A stretch of 64,000 nucleotides of DNA from Filosporella fistucella. Lineage: Eukaryota > Ascomycota > Leotiomycetes > Helotiales. The DNA is taken from positions 310,001 through 374,000 of the forward strand of contig JAQJZZ010000007.1 of assembly GCA_030077755.1 (NCBI GenBank), written 5' to 3'. The notes beneath the pieces were generated by a model. The model was not told the DNA's origin. It did no database searches and worked only from the letters and a program-made list of their open reading frames with translations. The position numbers were made by a program, and so were the translations under genes. This document shows positions 10,540 to 22,880 of this stretch, one piece after another; positions within the stretch are counted from its first letter, which is position 1; every line of letters begins with the position of its first letter.

Positions 10540-11766
10540 ATAAGTTGGAGGGAGACGTGTAATGTAGATTGCAATGGCATTAAGCAAACGAAGCAATGAG
10601 CTATAAACATAATTATAGGATATAGAATTGAAATGTAAATAATCGGGGAGACTTACATAATAGAGCTAATCTTTAACAAAGGGATTGCGAAATAGGAGTC
10701 GCAATCATCCTAATCAAAAACTGTGTTGAGTTGAAAACCCGAAACTGAGGGTTCAACCCGGAGTTCCAGATTTTCCTCATGATTGAGTAAATCTAGAACA
10801 TAGAGGTGGCCCGAATCTGTTAAATCTCTGGTCGCATCTAACAGGAGCAGCACAGATCTCAGATGTATATACCACATATGCTGTTTGAGCCATGTTCTTC
10901 CCATTCGAAGTGTATTGACGGAGGCGGGGCTGATCGGGTTATAGCAATGTTCATGGCCAAAGCCCTATTGCTCATGAAAGAAGAGGAACAGATTGCGAAC
11001 ATATAAGTGTGGTTTAGATTATGAGTAGTTTCTGCATCATCAACATCTTCAATCTAATTTCTTTCAACCAATCACTAGTTGCTCATTTCGAAGTTGCTGA
11101 CGCGTAGCTCGCCGGGACCGAACACTAGGCGAGCATGACTGACGACAACTGCCAACATCCCCTCAACATAAACATTGCGGGGAGGGAAAACGCAGCCTCG
11201 AGTGACGAATCAGTTTGTTTGTATTATCCAAGTATACAGGAGGGCAAGATTGATGATGCGGAGAATACCGTGAGCTTATCTGATCCTGGAGGAAATGCTA
11301 GGGGTTCACATTGTGGAGAAAATATATTTATCGTCCGAACGCTGCGAACCGTCACGCACGATGCCCAGCCATGATCAAGCATCATTGTTCGCCCGGGGTG
11401 AATGCTTAAAGTGGAGGTTCTCTGTGGAATCTATTCATATACTGGCCTTGAATGGCTCACACGACTCTTGAAGTTTCAAGTTTGCTGGCATCAATGCCTC
11501 GTCATGTTCTTGCCAAGACGCTTAAGAAAAGCTCTTGAGCCTCGTTGCTGGGCGCCACATTGCATATGCGTACGCGTTGAAGTGGACATTTTGCAATTAT
11601 ACTCTGCAGAGATGTTCATCATGGCAATTTGGGTCATGGCCAAACTTATAAGTATGATGTCTCTCCATGTGTTTCAAAGTCATCAACCAGCTCAGCACTC
11701 TTCAGATCTCTTACAGCTCGTTCCTCTGCAAAAGTCATTCTTTCTCGATTTCCAGCTACCACAATC
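10540..11766. other. Intergenic, no supported gene
   Basis: About 1.2 kb. A 79-codon frame at 11135-11374 and frames overlapping the next gene's leader lack domains, splice signals or codon pattern that would support them. CT-rich leader sequence just before 11767 looks like the promoter and 5' UTR of the next gene. Confidence 0.55.
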
Positions 11767-13101
11767 ATGGTTTATATTACCAAAGCCTTCCAAGTTGCTG
11801 CAACTGCATCTTTGCTCAGCCAAGTCCTTGCACATCCAGGCCATGACCTAACTGCAGAAATTGCAGAGCGGAACACTTTCATTCAATCCTCAAAGCGAGA
11901 CTTGAGCCATTGCGAAGCTTCTCTTCGCAAAAGGGGCCTTCATACAAGCCAGCAAGAACGTAGACATGCAGCAGTTGCCAAAGCACGCGCAGCTAGAGGA
12001 CTTCAGGAGAGTGAGTATATTTCTGTCTTTGTTTGAGTAACTCAACGGCACCTGACAAGATATAGAACGCGATGCTGTGAAGAGAGACGCCACCGATGAA
12101 TCTCACTTGTCAACTCTTGATGTGACACCAACCACTTCGGGTGTGGAGGATATCATCTTCGGAAACTCGACTTGTCTCCTTTCCCCCGAGGGAGAGGAAG
12201 GTCCATACTGTAAGTTATGCAATGCAATCTGTGAACGCAACTGACGAAAACAGATGTCAAGGGAGAATACATTCGCTCCGACATCAGCGAGGATCAACCC
12301 GGTGTCGAAGTAATCTGGGACCTCCAATTCATCGATGTCAATACATGCGAACCCATCGAAAATCTCACTTCAGACATCTGGCACTGTAACTCTACTGGAG
12401 TTTATGCCGGAGTCATCGCAACTGGCAATGGAAACACAGACGATACCTCTAACATCGACAAAACCTTCCTCCGTGGTCTGCAAACCACTGATTCAGAAGG
12501 TGTCGTACAATACACCAGTATCTTCCCAGGTTATTACTCCGGCCGAGCCACTCACGTGCACGTGGAAACCCATCTCAACGGCACTATCTTGGAGAATGGA
12601 ACATACACTGGCGGAAGTGTCGCACACATCGGACAATTCTTCTTCGACCAAGATCTCATTACTGAAGTCAACGCCCTCTCACCTTACAATGAGAATACCA
12701 ATACCATCACCGAGAACGCCGATGATCGTGTGGTCTCTGCTGAATTGGAGAACGATGCTGATCCTTTCTTGAACTATGTCCTCCTCGGTAACACTGTCTC
12801 GGATGGCTTGTTCATGTGGGTCACAATTGGTGTAGATACCACCGCATCATATACTTCTTCGCCAGCCGCTGAGTTGACTGCCAACGGTGGAGTGGAATCA
12901 AGCAGCAGCTCGTCGGGTCCAAGTGGTGTTAACGGTGGTAATGGTACAATGATGGGTAACGGAACTGGACCGGGAGCTCTTCCATCAGGCGTTGCGGGAG
13001 GAAATGCAACAAACGGAACTTTCTCTCCTTCTGCTAGTGCTAGCAGTGTTGTCGTTACCAGTGGTGCAGGTAGAAGAAGTGTCTTTGGATTTTTCTTGTA
13101 A
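11767..13101 (+). CDS. Secreted intradiol ring-cleavage dioxygenase-like protein
   Basis: Three exons (11767-12010, 12066-12209, 12254-13101) encode 411 residues. Residues 1-22 are a signal peptide ending at VLAHPGH. The middle of the protein matches the protocatechuate 3,4-dioxygenase fold: EGPYYVKGE (at the exon 2/3 junction), WHCNSTGVYAGV and FPGYYSGRATHVHVE. The Tyr residues of the second and third motifs and the two His of HVH are the expected Fe(III) ligands. In catabolic enzymes the reaction opens catechol rings between the two hydroxyls. Secreted fungal members of this group are common, and their substrates are mostly unknown. The C-terminal 90 residues are Ser/Gly/Asn-rich, end in a hydrophobic stretch (SVFGFFL) and carry N-glycosylation sites, which suggests wall association or a weak GPI signal. 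All splice junctions keep the frame. Confidence 0.88.
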
Positions 13102-13749
13102 AGAGTCTCTTTTCATGGGTACTTATACACTGCATAATATTTTGGGGCTTCACACTTTTATTTATGGGAAGAAGACTTGTCTATTTACGTTTGCTTCGCC
13201 CTCCTCTTAAATAGTCTAGCAATCGAGTTAAGATATTTTTAGAAGTCACATGATAGCCCTCCCATTGCATTTCAGTTGACACTCCCAAACATCCTACGAG
13301 AACCAGGAAACGGGATCAAAACCCAAACCTACACCCCAGGAAACCGTTCAAAAAAGCCTTGCCCTACCACTAAAACGACCACTCACAATCTGCCAGCTGT
13401 ATGTCGAGTCCTCCAATTGGTTCAAGCAAGCCATCGGATATCCAGCCCGCCATCTCAGCCTCGCAGCAATGCAAGCCACCGGAGACAATCCAGCCACAAA
13501 TTTTGTTCTCATCCATACAGAATACCACAATGTTTTACTAGGCGATCATGACTTGTTCCTGCTGGCGTGAAGCTGAAAACAAACGGCAGAGGTGAGGGCG
13601 TGGAGGAATGGGGTTGCTGAGGTTATAAGTACCCGCGTTGCTCGTCTGATTGATTTCTTTACCTCTCGAGTATTATTTGCTGTTGACTGTTACTGAATCG
13701 TATCAAGAAAAGAAATTATTCTTGCAGATTCAAACCCAATACTATCAAT
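13102..13749. other. Intergenic, no supported gene
   Basis: About 650 bp. It holds the dioxygenase 3' UTR and the promoter of the small cysteine-rich gene. Open frames here are short and lack signal peptides or motifs. Confidence 0.6.
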
Positions 13750-14316
13750 ATGCGTTTCTCACTTATCACCTTTGCTTGCTTGGCGAGCTCTGCTCTTGCT
13801 CAAACGTGTAACCAAGTGTAAGTAAAAGAAGACATTCCCACTGTTCAAAACTGACAATATAATTTACAGCTCCCTCTTATCATGCGTAGCAGCACCAGTT
13901 AGCACTCTCTGCACCACAAAAAGCGCAGATTGGGGATGTGTCTGCTCTCAATTGAGTGCTCAAAGCTCGTAAGTCACACAAGCAATCCTTCCTGTCTTCA
14001 TTCTACAGACTTTCCTATACCATCCTCATAATTCTCTACAAAAATATGAGCTCCTTACTGATTTCTCTCTCCCAGATGCTATCCCCAATTCTGCCCCACA
14101 TCCACCCTCGACGACACAGTCCAATCCGTCATGAACGCCAATTGCGGAGGAAGCCACGCAGCCACCACAACTGGGAAAGGCACTGCTGCTACAGCTACAG
14201 CAACTACAACTGGTACAGGCGTCGCTGCAAAGACTGGTGCTGCAGCACATTTGGCCGTTCCGATTGTTGCTGGACACTTGGGCGCGATTATTGGTGGAGC
14301 TTTCCTAGGACTTTGA
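13750..14316 (+). CDS. CFEM-like cysteine-rich secreted protein with GPI-type tail
   Basis: Three exons (13750-13817, 13870-13968, 14076-14316) encode 135 residues. A signal peptide ends at SSALAQ. Eight cysteines follow in a compact domain that includes the ADWGCVCSQL motif, with the CxC, then about 9 residues, Cys, 4 residues, Cys, about 14 residues, Cys spacing typical of CFEM domains. The first two Cys are farther apart than the classical Cx3C, so this is CFEM-like rather than a textbook member. A Thr/Ala-rich linker and a hydrophobic C-terminus (AVPIVAGHLGAIIGGAFLGL) indicate a GPI anchor. Fungal CFEM proteins act at the surface in haem/iron uptake, adhesion or as effectors; which applies here cannot be told. 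Confidence 0.85.
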
Positions 14317-14983
14317 ATGCTTGGTGTGTGGTGATAAATGATGGGTTGGACTTTTTGGAGGAGGAAACTAGTTTCATGTTTCTGATAGGATGTCTCGGAA
14401 TATACCATAGTTCAGGTTCTTACTCTCTGAAATTTTAGTGGTGGCGTGATGTCAGTTATGATTACGCTCAAAGTGAACTTCTCCCCCCAGTTACAGAAAT
14501 ACTATGCTGAACATGAAACAATTGATTGAATCCTAAGACAATTCTCCACTTCTTCAATTTATTGTATGCATTGCAGAGCTTGCATGGAGTTCAAGCGTTG
14601 AACGGGTCCCGCATTTATGTTGAACCGATATTGCATCCACGTGACCCGCCAACTCATTTCCAACGCTACAATAGCCAATGCTCAGCCGCTCAGTTCTGTT
14701 GATGGAGATCTTTTTGGAGCAAATGTAACCATGTCATATTCTCCTTACTGTTGGGGCCGTGCTTTCGAGTCTTCAATCGGGACTTCGAAAGGTTCCGTCA
14801 TAACGTGTAGCTCGCGGCTACAGGAAGTTAGCACACTAAGGACCCAAAGTATGATACGAAGCCAACATTCTTACTCCAAGGTGAGTGAATGGCTACCCAA
14901 GTGAGCCTGAAATTTTTTAATCCATATATATCTAGACTTAAATTTTGCAAACTTCTCTCACGATTCTTTCTGCAAATTCATAC
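14317..14983. other. Intergenic, no supported gene
   Basis: About 670 bp. A 95-codon frame at 14617-14904 shows no domain or splice structure. Nothing else stands out. Confidence 0.55.
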
Positions 14984-15774
14984 ATGGCGGCTTCATCAAT
15001 TTACAACCACACAACTTCATACCATAAACGATATCCCCTATCACCCACTGAAACAATGACAAGAATGCGTACGCGCAATTCTCGGCCGATTTACAGCGAG
15101 ATTCCTCATTTCCCTCCAGAAGTTTGGGGTATGATAGCTGAAGTGCAATTTTGGAGCAAATCGACCTGTCAAATTTAACGTCGCTCCAGCTCTCAATTGT
15201 GAAAGATGGCGACGACGAGGATTGGTTCACAAACCTGGAGGCTAATTCTCTCCATTCTCGAATACTCGGAAAGCTGGACTCCTTCGCGATTACTGTGGCT
15301 GTATACAAGGAAGATGAACTGGTGAGTTATCCATTTCCTCATGGAGTTTCGCATATTAAGCTAACTTAAAAGAGCGCTCTTATGGCTCTTTTACAAAGAA
15401 TGCCCAAACTTAGACAACTCAGGGTGATGCCAAGATCCAAGGATGATTCGGATAAGCCTGTCAATCAAGTGGAGAGATACTATCCAAGAACATTTGCGCA
15501 TCTCCAGGAGCAATTCTATACTATTGCATTCGCACATAAACTCAGTGGAGAAGTTCCTCTGCTGAAGATAATCGCTGTGCAGCACTGGGCATGGGAGGTT
15601 TTGGTTCCAGGACAAATGTACCACCCGATCTTGCATTCCGAGTGGCCAGCTATGAAGCTCATGAGTTGGAGGTTTGATTCTGAGAAGTCGGGTGTGGCGG
15701 CAGAGGAGAGAGAGTCCGAGAAGAAAACGAGGCCGTTTTCTACCAGGATTTTCAAGTTCAGCAGGAGCAGTTGA
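14984..15774 (+). pseudogene. F-box-like protein gene with a broken frame
   Basis: The first frame starts at 14984 and reads a basic N-terminus followed by an F-box-like start (EIPHFPPEVWGMIAE), then stops at 15178. The adjacent frame continues from about 15139 with a leucine-rich, LRR-like stretch (SAILEQIDLSNLTSLQLSIV). That frame crosses a well-formed 51-nt intron (15322-15372, GTGAGT donor, CTAAC branch, AAAAG acceptor) and reads on to a stop at 15772. No plausible intron bridges the two frames near 15139, so I call a frameshift, possibly with loss of sequence between F-box and repeat region. F-box proteins of this kind are putative SCF ubiquitin-ligase adaptors and form large, fast-evolving families in filamentous fungi. 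A sequencing error or a missed upstream exon is possible. Confidence 0.5.
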
Positions 15775-15986
15775 AGGAATCGAGATGACAGCGCACCCGC
15801 TGATCGCAGGATTATCGACGGGAGGGGAAGTTCATCTTAGAACCTCGTGAGTGAGCGTGGCATCAATCTCAAGTTCCAGCTAGCTGTTTAAAGGAAAGAC
15901 ACTGGAAGATATGTTCAGTTCAGTTCAACCGAAAAGTAGTAACGAAGTTGAGGGTAGTGCATCTGCTTCCATTTTATACTCCCCAG

Positions 15987-18900
15987 CTAGTAAATCCCTT
16001 CGTCATCTTCTGCCTCGTTTCCAAAGCTCATGTCAACCTCCTTTCCTTTTCCTTTATCCTTCCTCCTCATACCATTGCCATTGATACCCTCGTCAAAGAA
16101 TTCTCTGTCCTCATCCTCGGACCCATCATCCCATCTACCGACTGCCTTCCCTTTTCCCTTTCTATCAACAGCTTTTTCTTTGCCTTTTCCCTTGCCATTA
16201 CTCCTCGGTCTCTGATCCTCTTTCTGCCACTCCGGAATGCCATCAATAGCTTTCCCCTTTCCTTTCGTATCTTTCTCTTCTGGTTTCTCGAATTGTGCTC
16301 TGACCATTCCATAATGCTCCAATTCCTTGGCGCTGACGCTGGGCACTAATTCGCTCTCGGCATTCAGGAAATCTTCTTCTGTTACCATGACTGCCACATC
16401 TTCTGGCGTCGCGAAATGATCAAAGAAATAGGCTGTAGAGATCTTAGATTTGCCATTGGCACGATTTGTAGCATTGATCTGAGAAATTTTTGAGTCGACA
16501 AGAGACGCTTGGCGGGTGACTGCTTTAAGCATGGCATCGGAACAGAGAGCATAGAAATCGGCTCCTGTATATGTAAATGGAAGGCGTGAGGCAACTCGCG
16601 GGAGAGAAAGTGTGGGGTGCAGTGTAAATCTACTTATTAGCAACTACTATGGTAAAGGAGGAGAATACTCACTTCCGTGTCAATGCTTCCATTATGGTAA
16701 GCTGCTTCTCGTGTGTATCACTAACTCCGAGGTAAAGCATCTTGTCGAAACGACCAGGCCGCAGGAGCGCGGCATCAAGCAAATCAGGTCGATTCGTAGC
16801 ACCGATCACGAAGACACCCCCGCCACCATCCTCACCATCCGACATACCGTCGAGCTCAGCCAAAAGCTGGGAGACAATTCTGTCCATGACTCCACCACTG
16901 TCGCCTTGATTTCCACGTTTCGGTGCCACTGAGTCTAATTCATCGAAGAAGACGACACAAGGTCGGGCATCTCTGGCACGTTGAAAGACCCGACGGACAT
17001 TGGCTTCAGACTCTCCAATATACATATTGAGTAGTTCTGGACCCTTGACACTGAAGAAATTCAAGCTGAATTCGGTAGCGATGGCTTTGGCAAGTAGAGT
17101 CTTTCCAGTACCGGGTGGGCCATAAAATAGAATACCAGATCGCTTCTTCATGCCCTTGGCAAAGAGCTCAGGCCTCTCAAGGGGAAGTTGGATAGTTTCC
17201 ATCACTGCATCTTTGACATTTGTCAGACCTCCTACATCATCCCAACCTACATTTGGAATCTTAGGCGCTCCTATGGCATCGGCAAAGTTCTTCCGAGCTG
17301 CTTCCACCGCGATATCAAAATCTGCTTTTGTGAGACATCGACCAGCTGGACCACCAGCTACCAGGACATCACGAACGGTGACAGGATTTTCGGGCTGAGA
17401 GGTGGATGAGGCAAGTTCCTCCAGACGAGAATTCCTTGCTACAAGCGCTCGATCAACTACATCGACAAGATCACCAGCTACAAGAGCTGCAGTCTTGACA
17501 GCAACACCGCTGAGGTCGACTTCTGGTGCAAGGCCAACTGGTTGATCATCAATGACGCTTCTCAAGATACCTTCTCTTTCCCATTCGTCTGGAGCATTCA
17601 TTTCAAGCTCATGAGTGAACAGGCCACGGACTCCGTCAGGTATTTTGTCCACTTCTGTCGTGGTGGCAATCAGGACCCTCGCGCCTGCCAAGATATCCTT
17701 CAAGGCAGTAATCATCCTGTCGGCCGTGAGAGCCTCGATATGCCGGATAAGAAGAGCACAATATTCCGGTCCACAGCTCATTGCTCGTTCAGCACGAGCC
17801 TCAAGAAACCCAGCTGTCTTTACGTCACTTCCTGCACCACCTTCACTTACAATATCGTAAGCATCAATAGTGAAAGTATGCAACCCAATATCAGCGCATG
17901 CTCGATTGGCAAGAGTTGCCTTCCCAATATTTCGTTGAGTTGAGACAAGGAGAATGGCCAGTGGCTGTAGTTTTAAATGAATAGCTCGCGGACTAGTAGC
18001 TGCAGCAATTAATTCCCGAAGCCGGCGTTGAAGGGTAGGAATGTGATGTCGACGGGGTTCCAGCATTAGTGTGGTATCATTTTCGGACTTGGAAACTGAT
18101 TTCAAGCCCAGGTAGTATTGCCAGGGGCTTTCCATTGTAGCAGGCAATCTGCTGTTCTCGCTGCCAGTTTGCATCATGTGCGTCGACGAGACATCGATAG
18201 AAGCTACCCCACCCCATAGTTCGTCATCTTCAGAGGTCTCTGCATTCTCTTTCGCTATCCCGACATAGCCTATCTTGAACCAACCGACACCTGTAACGGC
18301 GAGGGGCTTGGTTGGCCGAGGATCATCAAGAGTGGTATTCGATAGGAGGTCATCGATTTCCAGATCATCTGCCGCAGCAGGCTGATACAGTGTGCGGCCA
18401 AGGTCTTCGTCAACTGGAATACCAATAATATCACCTTTCCGGACTATTCGGGTCCGAGTTGCAAAGTGTCTTTTTAATCCAGAAAATAAGGCGTTTTGCA
18501 GAGTTCTTTCGGTTGAAAATGGTGTAGAGATCTTCAGTAACGTCAGTTCTCTTGCGAAAGGCGGCTTTGATGCTCCTGTTATCTTTGCCTGTGGGGCTTT
18601 GAATGGAACAGGACTGCGCTTCAAAGGAGACAGTCTACAGTACGGAGTGTCCTCCATATTTGCTAACAATATTGGAGACATATATGCGGTTGGGCTTGAT
18701 GGCTTCTGAACCTGTGATTCAAAAAAAGACATTCGCCTGCCTTCTTGCTTGCTGCTCGGAATTTTCGTTACTGGACGATGAGAGTAGCTCTCGGGTAGTC
18801 CGAAAACTTTCACAGGGCGCCACAAAGGATCTTCTTCTTCAGTGGCACCGAAGCTGCCTAACCCCCATAAGCCTGCTCCTTGGGGTGGTGGTTCCGCGGC

Positions 18901-20288
18901 AGCCTCAAGCCTCACCCAGTCACCAGAGAAGCAGCCGATTTTGGTCAAGGAGTTAATATCAACAAATATACGAGCTTCTTCGTCATCATCAGAAGCTGGC
19001 TTTGGATGCAGCATTTCCTCTGGTAGTGGTTTGACCAGACCCTGTGCTTTAAACAGGCGACCTCGTTGTCCACCCGCTCGGGCAGTCGTTGCAGTAAAAG
19101 TTGAAAATACCGAGCCCGGGGTTCTGATTCCATCTGCCATTCGTCCTCTGCCGATAGTATGAGGTGTCCCAGGTTGTATTGTCGATATTCCACTTGCATT
19201 ATGAGCTGGCAAAGTTGGGGCATGTAGTGAAATCATGTCATCCATTGAATCATCCGAAAGATCGTCATTTTCCACATCCGATATCTCAGTCTCAGTCTCG
19301 GTCTCAGAGCCGTCATCCTCTACCGCTGTGTCTGTCTTGTAGCGATCTTCTGCGGCCGAGAAGAATTGGTCATTTGAAGTGTCTTCGTCATCTTCTGCTA
19401 ATCCATTCAATGCCCGAGGAACCGGGAGAGTTTGCGAACTTCGAACACTCTTGCTATGGTGGCCAGTTTGCGTTATGATTATTCTAGTAGTGGCAGACAG
19501 AATGCCTTGTCCTACCGGTTCAGAAAGCGTAACCTTCGCAGGCGGCGGAGGCACATGGGTAATCGGATGTGGAGGCAGTGGCAATGAGAAGAAGTCTCCG
19601 GTATGTACAACTTTGAGGGAACCTAACGCTTCGCGGATGGCAGCAGTCAAACGGTCTTCTGGAATTTTTGGTGTTGATTTGCCATTTGGTATTCCAACTT
19701 TCCTAGCATGATCTCCATGAAATGTGCCCTCTCCATTCTCTAATCGCCGAGCCAATTCTGCCTCAATTGTCACAAAAACAATATCAAGTGGCAATGGAAC
19801 TACATCCAATATACGAATCTCGATCCCACTTCGACTATGGCTGGATAATTTCGATGGAGCAACCTTTTGTAGGGCTTCCGCAAAGCTTTGAAGTGCCAAC
19901 GATGAGGGCGAAAACTGGACGGTAGAATGTGCAAGAGCACTTGAAGGTCTGACCGGAACCACTGTCCATGTTGAGTCTTCGACTGAGATTGCAGGGCCCC
20001 AAGGAGCAATTGCGACATGGTGGAATTCAGGTGTGTTGGAATTTCCATTCCCGTTTCCATTTTCTTGTGCTACATGTCCCATGTAATTAACGCCTTGCCT
20101 GATACAAGAGCAACCAAAAGCTTACCAAGGGCTACGGAAGGAAGCAAATCCGCAAACAGGTCCTCCGAGAGTATGCCGACATCACCTTTCACATGGTCGT
20201 CTAGGACCAGTCTGGCAGAGATTGCAGATTTGTCTTGTCGCCGCCTCTTGCGCTTTCGATTCTGGATGATTGGTACGATGTCTGCCAT
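15987..20288 (-). CDS. PEX6: Peroxin-6, peroxisomal AAA-ATPase of the PEX1/PEX6 export complex
   Basis: Three exons (20126-20288, 16673-20069, 15987-16629) encode 1400 residues, the normal size in filamentous fungi. The N-terminus is basic ([20 protein letters not shown]). The region to about residue 700 is the divergent N-domain with acidic spacers. A degenerate first AAA module follows. The second AAA module is fully conserved, with Walker A GPPGTGKT (about residue 1035), Walker [10 protein letters not shown] (about residue 1097) and the ATNRPDLLD and LRPGRFD motifs. The last intron (16630-16672) interrupts the second AAA module at ALTRK/FTLHPT. PEX6 with PEX1 pulls the mono-ubiquitinated import receptor PEX5 out of the peroxisome membrane. 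The C-terminal 120 residues contain several KGKGK blocks and acidic patches not needed for the ATPase fold. The first intron is only 56 nt; an ATG at 20082 would otherwise start a shorter protein. Confidence 0.96.
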
Positions 20289-21375
20289 GGTTCTTCTTCC
20301 CCTAGTTCCACCTGAAAGATCGCGTTGATATGCGCTGGACGCGTCGAAGGGCTTGGAGCTATGGAGTCATGCTCTAGAACGTCAGGGCGGGAGAGACAAT
20401 TAAGAGAGGTACTGACAAGTTGACAGAGAATATGTGAAGGGAAAAAAAGGATTATATGTACAAATGTTTGCAAGTACAGAGCACAAGATCAAATCGAGGC
20501 CATTCAATCTGCTGTCTTCCCAATAAATCTGACTGCTCGGCTGGCCCAGAATTGGCCGAGGTTGGCCAAAAAGAGGCTAGAGCGAAAACGGTATAAGATG
20601 ACCTGCACATGACGAGCAGCCTACCATCTCCTTCATACGAACAAGATATCCAGATACTTTCTTTCCTTCAATATTTGCCATACCCAGATACAAGTGAAAT
20701 TATACACCTTTTTGCATTCATAAATATTGTTTAAATCTTGGGGATCCTCAATCACCTCAGTCTGTAAGTCCATATATCAAGCTTGTTGAATATATGCTTG
20801 TCACAGTATTTGTATGTGCGGCTTAGCGGTGCGAAACATACCGTAGCACACAAACTTGAGAGCAAAGCTTTTAGCCAGCACTCTGGAATTTTACGAAGTC
20901 GCTCACAAATAGTCTTTCAAGGTCAAGACTCATTGTTCTTATCTCGGGGCACATTCCATTTGAGATACTCCATAGCTTGCAGCACATTGCTGGAACTAAC
21001 TGTTGCCAATGCATACCGTAACGTAACATGCCAGCATTAACGCTCGTCTGTATAATTATTCCTACCTATTCTGCCCAAACAAAACAACGTACTCGGCAGA
21101 GTCGAGAGAAGCAAGGGATCCCAGTGGGCCAGGGACGATGCATCTCAATTTGGGAGCGGTCAGAGAATGGGCGCCGCGCCCTTTCACTCTATCGATTTTA
21201 CACGCCAGTAATTCGTTTGTTTTGCATACTCGATGATGTTTTCAGCATTGTGGTTGCCATCATATGTGGTAAAATTCCTGGCAAGAAGGATCGATTCTGG
21301 TTTTTCGACGTTGGACGCACTCGATGTTTTGTATTTTTCCAAGCTTGGAAATTCTATAACGCATATAGAATCTAT
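20289..21375. other. Intergenic, PEX6 promoter side
   Basis: About 1.1 kb between the PEX6 start and the kelch relic. Several short frames exist (for example 21028-21381) but none shows a domain. The right-hand end may contain further decayed sequence of the kelch gene. Confidence 0.5.
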
Positions 21376-22390
21376 AGTTGATACTTTTATTCAGCACCCA
21401 CACTCTCGATCGACTTGTCTACTTCGTGGACGGCATCATCCATTGCAATAAATCAACTTAGTAAGACAATTGATAATTTGAAGCAACCAGGCCTATTCTA
21501 GTTTGAGGCATAGCGGTCGATAGTCGCTTTCTGAGGAGATAAATACACAACATCGACGCCAAACTTTATCTTGGCACTTTCTGTCGGTAAAAGTGTCACC
21601 GGAGATGGTATATGGACACAAGTACGAAGCCCTTTAGATACCATGTGGGGCAATGTGGTTTGGCCTCATTATTCATCATATGCTATAGGTTCTTTTAGAG
21701 GCATCATGATAGGAGGTGTCGGGAATGATGGGAAGATGCTGCTTAGTGTGACAACAATCAATGACACCACCAATCACTACACCACAGATTCGGGGACTGG
21801 AACAGTTTTTACAACTGGTGGCGTCGAAGAAAGGGCGGGGTACCATATTTCATCTTTTGGTACTGGCCAAGGAATTGCTGTTTTCCTCGATATATGCTAC
21901 AAATACTCCTTTGGAAATATACAACTACGCCCCATGACCGAAATCACAGTATATGATACAGTGACAAAGCAATTTTATACTCAAGCAGCCGGTGGAGACA
22001 AAAGGAATTTGTGTATCACTGAAGCATAGGGAATCAATACTACGGCTTATGAGCTGTAAGCCCACATTCAAGGGAGAACCTTTTAAATCTAACATACGGA
22101 ATTAGATTTGTGTATGGTGGATCATGTCCAAGCTATTTTCAGTGCCTCCCATGATATTCCAATAAATTTTACAGACTTACTCTCCCTAGCTTCCACTACA
22201 TCCAGACATATACAGTGAGCTCATATCGAGCAGGGTCAAGCTGCAATACCATCAAGAACCAAATGTTGAGCTTCGGTGGCTTTGATCCAACAGGAGCAGT
22301 GCTCCTGGATTCAGATGATGTACTTAGCATCGTTACCGTTGTCTTCTCCCTGCGAATGGCGGAAGCCAGATATTTTCGTTGCTTCAAATA
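21376..22390 (+). pseudogene. Decayed kelch-repeat protein gene
   Basis: Pieces of one kelch-repeat protein lie in order but in different frames. Near 21380-21470 the frame reads APTLSIDLSTSWTASSIAI, the start of the fungal kelch family. The frame 21571-22029 carries ITVYDTVTKQFYTQAAGGDK, a typical blade. Near 22105 comes FVYGGSCPSYFQ, and near 22185-22310 LTLPSFHYIQTYTV and QMLSFGGFDPTGAV. In-frame stops and frameshifts separate the pieces, and at least one recognisable blade is missing. Fungal proteins of this type have an extracellular kelch propeller, a membrane segment and a cytosolic tail; their function is unknown. Introns could explain some breaks, but not all of them. Confidence 0.6.
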
Positions 22391-22543
22391 GCGTGGTCAG
22401 AGTGATATTTTTCACAGCTTCACACTTAAAAAAGTGTTATGATCATTAAAAGTGAATTTATACGATCCATATCACCTCCCTTCCAATCTCTGCCCTCTAA
22501 ATTCTTTTATTTCTTCGAAAACCCATCACCACACTCCCTCATC

Positions 22544-22880
22544 ATGTCCTCTAGAACTCCGGCCGCGGCAAAAGATGGCACAGCCATCTCTCAAGCCTCC
22601 ACCATAGTCGCCGAGAGCGCACCAATCCCCTACTCCGTCTTCACCAAGTGGCAAAAGAGATTCATTGTCGGTCTCGTTGCATCAGCAGCATGGTTCTCAA
22701 CACTCAGCAGTTTCATCTACTACCCCTCTATTCCGTTGATAGCCAAAGAGCAGGATCTCTCAATCACACATGTCAATCTTTCAGTCACGGCATATATGGC
22801 TATCGTTGGCTCCATCGTTGACGGGCGATGCAGCGGATATCTATGAGAATATTCCAATGCAGAGAATTACCCGTAGAATT
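22544..22880 (+). pseudogene. Truncated MFS drug:H+ antiporter (DHA1-type) stub
   Basis: The frame from 22544 encodes the usual N-terminus of a fungal DHA1 transporter: a cytosolic tail, then YSVFTKWQKRFIVGLVASAA (first membrane helix) and YYPSIPLIAKEQDLSITHVN. After TAYMAIVGSI the frame runs to a stop at 22846. The adjacent frame at the same place still reads SLTGDAADI, the conserved loop motif that should follow, so there is a one-base frameshift. Beyond about 22,860 nothing of the remaining ten helices is recognisable, so the gene is also truncated. Active relatives export drugs or small metabolites across the plasma membrane. It sits between the kelch relic and an intact Zn2Cys6 regulator. 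Confidence 0.75.

Noticed and set aside
11135..11374. Open frame of 79 codons upstream of the dioxygenase gene
   Set aside because: No signal peptide or motif and no supporting splice sites.
11402..11851. 149-codon frame overlapping the start of the dioxygenase gene
   Set aside because: It overlaps the well-supported coding start at 11767 in another frame and has no domain.
14026..14408. Cys- and Ala-rich minus-strand frames over the CFEM-like gene
   Set aside because: They are antisense translations of the Thr/Ala-rich exon, whose plus-strand model has signal peptide, introns and GPI tail.
21028..21381. 117-codon frame before the kelch relic
   Set aside because: No domain; it ends just where the kelch sequence becomes recognisable and may be chance.
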